Assembly (NCBI GenBank): GCA_016234205.1
Contig: JACRGN010000196.1
Span: 1-5,398 of the forward strand
Direction: 5' to 3'
DNA: 5,398 nt
From: Nitrospinota bacterium
Lineage (GTDB): Bacteria; Nitrospinota; Nitrospinia; UBA9942
A model generated the notes under the pieces. The model made no database searches, was not told the DNA's origin, and saw nothing but the letters and a program-made list of their open reading frames with translations. The first letter of the stretch is position 1. Every line of letters begins with the position of its first letter. Made by a program: the position numbers and the translations under genes. Shown piece after piece: positions 1 to 3,381 of the stretch.

Positions 1-1
1 A

Positions 2-931
2 GATTACCCATACTTCATAAGTACGTTCTTAAATTCAAAGTATGGCATGTTTCAATCAATAAGAGAAGCGACAGGCAATGTTCAACAACATTTATTCATT
101 GACAAGGTTATAAATTTTAAAATACCACAACTTCCAAACATCGAATATATTGGTGGAATATATAAAAAGGCAGAAATAAAATTTATTGAGTCAAATAATC
201 TTTATTCCCAAGCCGAAACCCTGCTTTTAGAAGAACTCGGCATAAAAGATATTGACCTATCACATGAGCCTTGCTATGAGATAAATTCCGCTGATACTAT
301 TTCTGCCAACCGCATTGATGCTGAATACTACCAGCCGAAATATGAGAGGATGATTGAGGCGATAAAAAAGCATCCTCATAAATCTATTGGCGATATGTTT
401 CGTTTAACTAAAGGTATTGAGCCTGGGAGTTCTGCTTATTGTGAGGAAGGGAAGCCTTTCATCAGAGTTAGCAACTTAAATAAGTTTGAAATCAATGATG
501 ACAACCAGCAGTATTTACCAGAAAAAACTTATTTGGAATTAAAAGCAAACTATCAACCATTAAAAGGTGAAATTCTACTAACAAAAGACGCTACTCCCAG
601 AATTGCTTATCATTTAAAAGAGCAGATAGACGGTATCATATCCAGCGGCGTTTTAAGACTTCAAGCATTATCTGATATAAAAAGGGAGTATATTTGCTTG
701 GTTATAAACTCTATTGTAGGACAATCCCAAATTGAGCGAGATTCTGGGGGGTCAGTAATAAACCATTGGAAGCCAAACCAAGTCCAAAGAACATTGATAC
801 CCATATTGCCTGATAAAATTCAAGAGAAGATAGAAAATCTTTGCCTTGAATCCCACTCCTCCCGTCGTCAGGCAAAGGAACTTTTAGAAAAAGCCAAGCG
901 GAAGGTTGAAGAGATGATTGAAAAGGAATAA
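2..931 (+). CDS. hsdS: Type I restriction-modification specificity subunit (HsdS), 5' end outside window
   Basis: DNA-recognition (S) subunit of a type I restriction-modification complex. It gives the methyltransferase (HsdM) and nuclease/translocase (HsdR) their target sequence. The frame is open to the left edge, and the residues before the first ATG (position 47) already match the family: NSKYG, then REATGNVQQHL and KIPQLP, the usual end of the first target-recognition domain. So 47 is not the real start. In window numbering (309 residues) the order is: end of TRD1 (1-46), helical spacer with LYSQAETLLLEELGI (about 68-82), TRD2 beginning NRIDAEYYQP (about 104-113) with KGEILLTKDATPRIAYH and SSGVLRLQ, and a charged C-terminal helix (about 275-309). 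Full S subunits are about 400-440 residues, so roughly 100-130 are missing. HsdM and HsdR are not in the window and are probably to the left. TRD2 shows no internal break. The family call is firm; the recognised DNA sequence cannot be read from this. Confidence 0.93.
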   Translation, partial: DYPYFISTFLNSKYGMFQSIREATGNVQQHLFIDKVINFKIPQLPNIEYIGGIYKKAEIKFIESNNLYSQAETLLLEELGIKDIDLSHEPCYEINSADTISANRIDAEYYQPKYERMIEAIKKHPHKSIGDMFRLTKGIEPGSSAYCEEGKPFIRVSNLNKFEINDDNQQYLPEKTYLELKANYQPLKGEILLTKDATPRIAYHLKEQIDGIISSGVLRLQALSDIKREYICLVINSIVGQSQIERDSGGSVINHWKPNQVQRTLIPILPDKIQEKIENLCLESHSSRRQAKELLEKAKRKVEEMIEKE

Positions 932-970
932 AAATTAGAATGAGATAGTCTATGATAGGGAAAATGATAA

Positions 971-1247
971 ATGGATATAAGAAATTGCAGAAAACATGGT
1001 TGTAAAGATAAGGATGGCAATTGTTTAATACATGGTTCAGATGGATTACCTGTTCAATGTGTTGGTCGTTGGGTTGAAGATAAATTTTTCTTTTTAGAGA
1101 TATTTAAATGCTTCATGTGAGGCAAGGAGAAAGTTTGCAGATAAGGGCAATGCTATTTTGATAGATTTATTTTCAGGTCATGGTAAATGTATTGTAAGAG
1201 ACGAAAATTATTCTGGAATTAAAGTTTTATTAAAGAAATTCCGATAA
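971..1247 (+). pseudogene. tcmP: Decayed three-Cys-motif partner protein (TcmP-like) remnant, frameshifted and truncated
   Basis: An ATG at 971 opens a 49-codon frame ending at TGA 1118-1120. It contains CRKHGCKDKDGNC, then DGLPVQCVGRWVEDKFFFLE. The reading then continues in another frame from TAT at 1101: YLNASCEARRKF, then ILIDLFSGHGKCIVRDENYS, stopping at TAA 1245-1247. Between the GAG ending at 1099 and the TAT at 1101 there is a single A where, from memory of TcmP sequences, an arginine codon is expected (FLE-R-YLNA). This is best explained by a 2-nt deletion. The N-terminal Cys cluster, the DGLP...W..DK..FL block and DLF.G.GK are the family signature as I recall it. Intact members have some 250-400 residues; about 93 remain, and the second glycine motif reads SGHG where SGPG or AGPG is usual. 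TcmP normally sits beside a Gp37/Gp68-like (three-Cys) protein, which is absent here. It lies 40 bp after hsdS on the same strand. Function is presumably lost. The family assignment is from memory, not a search. Confidence 0.7.
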
Positions 1248-1288
1248 ATTAAGCAAGAGATATTATTACGAGTGCCGTTACAACTTGA

Positions 1289-1331
1289 TATAGACAACAT
1301 AAGGCATCTGCCTGCTGTTATATGTCCTATA
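1289..1331 (+). other. Hairpin inside the inverted-repeat element (arm 1)
   Basis: TATAGACA (1289-1296) pairs with TGTCCTATA (1323-1331), leaving C1326 bulged. Further in, ACA (1297-1299) can pair with TGT (1316-1318), and AGGC (1302-1305) pairs with GCCT (1310-1313) around the loop ATCT. Internal loops separate the helices. It is one of two branches enclosed by the terminal inverted repeat. The pairing was found by eye; no folding energy was computed. Confidence 0.5.
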
Positions 1332-1348
1332 AAGTAAAATTTATCTTT

Positions 1349-1379
1349 ACCCCGTAAGAGACCAAAGGTCTTGCGGGGT
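1349..1379 (+). terminator. GC-rich hairpin, possible weak intrinsic terminator or RNA structural arm
   Basis: ACCCCGTAA (1349-1357) pairs with TTGCGGGGT (1371-1379), with one U-G pair. The helix continues through a 2-nt bulge to CC/GG around the loop AAA (1364-1366). It is the most stable-looking hairpin in the window. On the plus strand only TTT (1379-1381) follows before AG, so as an intrinsic terminator for the hsdS/tcmP transcript it is poor. On the minus strand the downstream bases give no clean U-run next to the stem either. It may instead be a structural arm of the surrounding element. Confidence 0.35.
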
Positions 1380-1402
1380 TTAGTCAGTAGTTGTACGGCA
1401 CG

Positions 1403-1407
1403 AGGAG
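1403..1407 (+). promoter_or_regulatory. Ribosome binding site deciding the start of the 66-aa orphan gene
   Basis: AGGAG ends 7 nt before ATG 1415 and 10 nt before the in-frame ATG 1418. This favours ATG 1415 over the upstream in-frame TTG at 1391, which would place the site inside the coding region. It overlaps the right CGAG flank of the inverted-repeat element and begins two bases after the closing stem ends (C1401), so folding of that stem could affect ribosome access. Confidence 0.65.
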
Positions 1408-1414
1408 AAAAGAT

Positions 1415-1615
1415 ATGATGGTCAACCTTCCCCTGCTGAATACAGGGGTTACACCATTTAACGGGATGTCAAATTTAAGAGGGGGGCAAGTAGCGGGAAA
1501 ATCAAGGATTCTGTCTACAAATATAAGATCAAGCGGTAATGCAGTTCAATCGCAAGTCAGACAGGCATTATCACAGGCGTTATCAAAAGGTGGAAAGGTG
1601 AATACTACGGCATAA
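1415..1615 (+). CDS. Small orphan protein of unknown function (66 aa)
   Basis: I do not recognise this protein. From ATG 1415 it has 66 residues: an N-terminal part rich in Gly, Asn and Leu (MMVNLPLLNTGVTPFNG), a basic middle (about residues 20-40) and a likely amphipathic helix with SQVRQALSQALSKGGK near the C-terminus. It has no cysteine, no membrane segment, no signal peptide and no metal-binding pattern. It is basic, with Arg and Lys but few acidic residues. Codon use (AGA/AGG Arg, ATA Ile) resembles the neighbours, and a good Shine-Dalgarno sequence precedes it, so translation is plausible. It stands just after the inverted-repeat element and ends 2 bp from the stop of the convergent tolC gene. 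It could be a genuine small protein or a chance frame. Confidence 0.5.
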   Translation: MMVNLPLLNTGVTPFNGMSNLRGGQVAGKSRILSTNIRSSGNAVQSQVRQALSQALSKGGKVNTTA

Positions 1616-1617
1616 AT

Positions 1618-3198
1618 TTACAACTCAATATTATTCTTCTCCAGAATTGTTCCTTTAACTTTCTCAAGATTGAGAAGAGATTTATTATAATCAATTATTG
1701 CTGAAATCTCCCTCGTCCTTGCAGCAATTAAATCCCTCTGGTATTCAAGGACATTAAAGCTTGTTGACATACCTACATCAAACTTCTTCTCCTCTGCTGA
1801 GAGCTTCTCTTCTGCAAGTCTCCTTGAAACAGCAGTGGTATTCACCCTCTTTTTATTTGTATCTATTGACCTTACTGCCTCCCGCACCTCCACAGATATC
1901 TGATGCTCTAAATTTTTAAGAGATTTTATACCCTTTTCAACATCCAATTTTGCAGCAGTATAACTGCTGTTTGCCGCCCTGTTTCCAAGTGGAATCTGGA
2001 GTGAAAGCCCAATACTCAAGTCGTAATAATTTCCTGAGGTCAGCCTGTCATAACTTTTAAAATAATCCCCTCCGAATCCACTCCTTGATGTACCCCCTGA
2101 GAATGAGACATCAACCGCCTCACCACTGATACCATTGAGCTTGAGGCTTCCGATTAAATCCAGTGTCGGATATAACTGATTCTTCTTATATTCCACCTGA
2201 ATATTTTTATTCTTTAAATCTATCTTTGACTGGGCATATTCGGGCCTATTCTCAAGGGCTGTCTTCATACTCTCCTCCAGTAAAACCTCCTCCGCCAGCA
2301 TTTTTGGGGTATCTATAGGAACAATCGCCAAATCCCAGTTTTTTCCATCGTCAGCCTGTCGAACCGCTTCTATATTTATAATCTTTTTAAGACTATCCTC
2401 TGTACTCTCCACCCTGTTCTGTGAAATAAGGACATCCTCCTCCCTCGCCGCTACCTCCGCCTGCGCCTGTGTAATCTCAATAGGAGCCATAGTTCCCACC
2501 TCTACCTGTATCCTGATCCTCCTCTCCAAATCCTGTGCAAGTTTGAGGGACTCCATCTTCACCTTTAAGTCCTCTACAGCAAAAACCAAATCCCAGTATA
2601 TCTCCTCAACCTGAGATATAATTGTGATTCCCTTGCCCTTTAACTGGTTAATTGATATATCCCTGTTATTACTTGCAATCTTAATCTTTGCAGTATTTAC
2701 ATCAACACCGAAATCTTTAAGGAGATTCTGAGTTACACTTAGATTTAAGTTTGTTGTATACTGCGGTTGGAGTCCCTGAAATTTTGAATTTGACATTGCC
2801 CTCTGCGTATCCACAGAAACCTGATAATTTGTCCCTGCAGCCGCCCTCTTTTTTATGCCTGCACTAATTGAGAATGCTTCATTCTCTGCCTCAGGGGGGT
2901 TTGCAAAGGCTGAGGCACTGGGAATCCTGTTCTTTCCGAGAGATGTTGAGGCATTAAAATTATAATCAAACTCTGCCTCATTTCTTGTTATCTCTGTCTC
3001 TGTAATCTTTGGATTTATCCCCTCAATGGATATCTCAATGTTATTTTTAAGTGCAAGGGCAACAGTCTCCTTTAATGAAAGAAATAGGGCATTTTTACTC
3101 TCAATCTTCTCCTCACGGGTTGTAGCCCAAGTCTCGGAAGTAAGAAGTAAGAAGTAAGAAGTAAGAAGTAAAATAATAAATGTTAATTTTTTATTCAT
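1618..3198 (-). CDS. TolC-family outer-membrane efflux channel (OEP)
   Basis: Outer-membrane/periplasmic channel of a tripartite efflux system, forming a trimeric beta-barrel and alpha-helical tunnel that takes substrate from the RND pump. The 526-residue length is normal to slightly long for the family. Residues 1-25 form a signal peptide: MNKK, a hydrophobic stretch, and probable cleavage after TWA. The mature part starts with LSLKETVALALKNN (40-53), as in OEP proteins. Two OEP helical-hairpin repeats are visible: one around 190-275 with VEVGTMAPIEITQAQAEVA, and one around 435-518 with FDVGMSTSFNVLEYQRDLIAA. Between them lie the NRPE motif (317-320) and the LSIGLSLQIPLG strand (394-405). 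The start is set by AAGGAGG just upstream. It lies 183 bp downstream of the RND gene on the same strand, which suggests a joint operon. Oddly, its signal-peptide codons contain a five-copy heptamer repeat (3137-3171). No lipobox cysteine is present, so it is not a lipoprotein of the OprM/NodT kind. The substrate is unknown. Confidence 0.93.
   Translation of the reverse strand: MNKKLTFIILLLTSYFLLLTSETWATTREEKIESKNALFLSLKETVALALKNNIEISIEGINPKITETEITRNEAEFDYNFNASTSLGKNRIPSASAFANPPEAENEAFSISAGIKKRAAAGTNYQVSVDTQRAMSNSKFQGLQPQYTTNLNLSVTQNLLKDFGVDVNTAKIKIASNNRDISINQLKGKGITIISQVEEIYWDLVFAVEDLKVKMESLKLAQDLERRIRIQVEVGTMAPIEITQAQAEVAAREEDVLISQNRVESTEDSLKKIINIEAVRQADDGKNWDLAIVPIDTPKMLAEEVLLEESMKTALENRPEYAQSKIDLKNKNIQVEYKKNQLYPTLDLIGSLKLNGISGEAVDVSFSGGTSRSGFGGDYFKSYDRLTSGNYYDLSIGLSLQIPLGNRAANSSYTAAKLDVEKGIKSLKNLEHQISVEVREAVRSIDTNKKRVNTTAVSRRLAEEKLSAEEKKFDVGMSTSFNVLEYQRDLIAARTREISAIIDYNKSLLNLEKVKGTILEKNNIEL
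3137..3171 (-). repeat. Five perfect tandem copies of heptamer GAAGTAA within the signal-peptide codons of the tolC-like gene
   Basis: On the plus strand GAAGTAA is repeated without error at 3137, 3144, 3151, 3158 and 3165. Read on the coding strand (TTACTTC) it gives LLLTSYFLLLTS, residues 10-21, the hydrophobic core of the signal peptide. Seven is not a multiple of three, so gain or loss of one or two units would put the rest of the gene out of frame, while three units would add or remove seven hydrophobic residues. The unit has no stop codon in this direction, so the reading passes through all three phases. I see no downstream start in frame close enough to rescue a shifted gene with a signal peptide. 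Confidence 0.9.
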
Positions 3199-3202
3199 AA
3201 AC

Positions 3203-3209
3203 CCTCCTT
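3203..3209 (-). promoter_or_regulatory. Strong Shine-Dalgarno site of the tolC-like gene
   Basis: On the minus strand AAGGAGG is followed by GTTT and then ATG (3198-3196). The match to the anti-Shine-Dalgarno is essentially full, though the spacing of 4 nt is short. It fixes the start of the 526-aa protein and places the heptamer repeat inside the translated region. Confidence 0.8.
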
Positions 3210-3224
3210 ATAAAGTGTATAGAA

Positions 3225-3230
3225 ATTATA
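3225..3230 (-). promoter_or_regulatory. Possible -10 box upstream of the tolC-like gene
   Basis: The minus strand reads TATAAT here, 26 nt before the ATG, a perfect sigma-70 -10 hexamer. Nothing resembling TTGACA lies at 16-18 nt spacing further upstream, where the bases are AGAGTAATT. The region is AT-rich, so a chance match is quite possible. If real, it would let the channel gene be transcribed separately from the pump gene, starting just after the inverted-repeat segment. Confidence 0.3.
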
Positions 3231-3242
3231 AAACCATTAGAA

Positions 3243-3374
3243 CACGAATTACTCTAAAATAACCATTGCTCTATTGTTTCATTGTTCTATTGTTTTTTAA
3301 CAATGAAGCCATGAAGCAATAAAACAATAGTCTTTTGTATTCTTTTCATTCGTGAATATTCGTGTAAATTCGTG
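3243..3374. repeat. Nested AT-rich inverted-repeat segment between pump and channel genes
   Basis: The outer arms CACGAATTAC (3243-3252) and GTAAATTCGTG (3364-3374) pair over 10 bp with one bulged A. Inside, CTATTGTTTCATTG (3271-3284) pairs with CAATAAAACAATAG (3317-3330) at 13 of 14 positions, and ATTGTT (3289-3294) pairs with AACAAT (3299-3304) around TTTT. Nothing in it looks coding. It fills most of the 183-bp gap between the two efflux genes. It may be a dispersed non-coding repeat or a structured mRNA spacer. I found no direct repeat at its borders, so a transposition origin is not shown. Confidence 0.6.
3348..3374. repeat. Three ATTCGTG copies at exact 10-bp spacing
   Basis: ATTCGTG occurs at 3348-3354, 3358-3364 and 3368-3374, separated by the trinucleotides AAT and TAA. 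The last copy lies 7 bp from the stop of the RND gene. An inverted copy, CACGAAT, is at 3243-3249. The 10-bp period equals about one helical turn, so a protein binding each copy would sit on one face of the DNA. It could equally be a simple dispersed repeat, a type I recall from other uncultured-bacterium genomes but cannot confirm here. Confidence 0.7.
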
Positions 3375-3381
3375 GCTAAAA

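Larger units (their letters stand above)
1269..1404. mobile_element. 128-bp inverted-repeat element with 4-bp direct flanks (candidate MITE; alternatively a structured leader RNA)
   Basis: Terminal inverted repeats TGCCGTTACAACT (1273-1285) and AGTTGTACGGCA (1389-1400) match at all 12 bases of the shorter arm, with one extra T at 1278 in the left arm. Outside them sits the same tetramer CGAG on both sides (1269-1272 and 1401-1404), as a target-site duplication would. The ends read 5'-TG...CA-3', common among transposable elements. Inside are two hairpins (1289-1331 and 1349-1379), so the transcript could fold as a three-way junction closed by a 13-bp stem that ends one base before the Shine-Dalgarno region of the next gene. 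No transposase is encoded, so movement would need one in trans. The bases and pairings are seen directly. Whether this is a transposon-derived element or a cis-regulatory RNA is inference. I see no match to a riboswitch consensus I know. Confidence 0.5.

Noticed and set aside
47..49. ATG at 47 as the start of hsdS
   Set aside because: The same frame is open to the window edge and its upstream residues (ending NSKYG) are typical HsdS sequence, so the gene starts outside the window.
1248..1337. Continuation of the tcmP remnant frame after the stop, about 29 codons
   Set aside because: It crosses the left border of the inverted-repeat element and shows no family resemblance that I can see, so the open frame is probably chance.
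1391..1393. TTG start giving a 74-aa version of the small protein
   Set aside because: It lies inside the inverted repeat and has no Shine-Dalgarno at the right distance, whereas AGGAG fits ATG 1415.
1273..1400. Integron attC site
   Set aside because: The arms contain AAC and GTT, but the flanking bases do not fit RYYYAAC/GTTRRRY, and no integrase or cassette array is present.
3137..3171. CRISPR-like array
   Set aside because: The heptamers are directly contiguous without spacers, so this is a simple tandem repeat.
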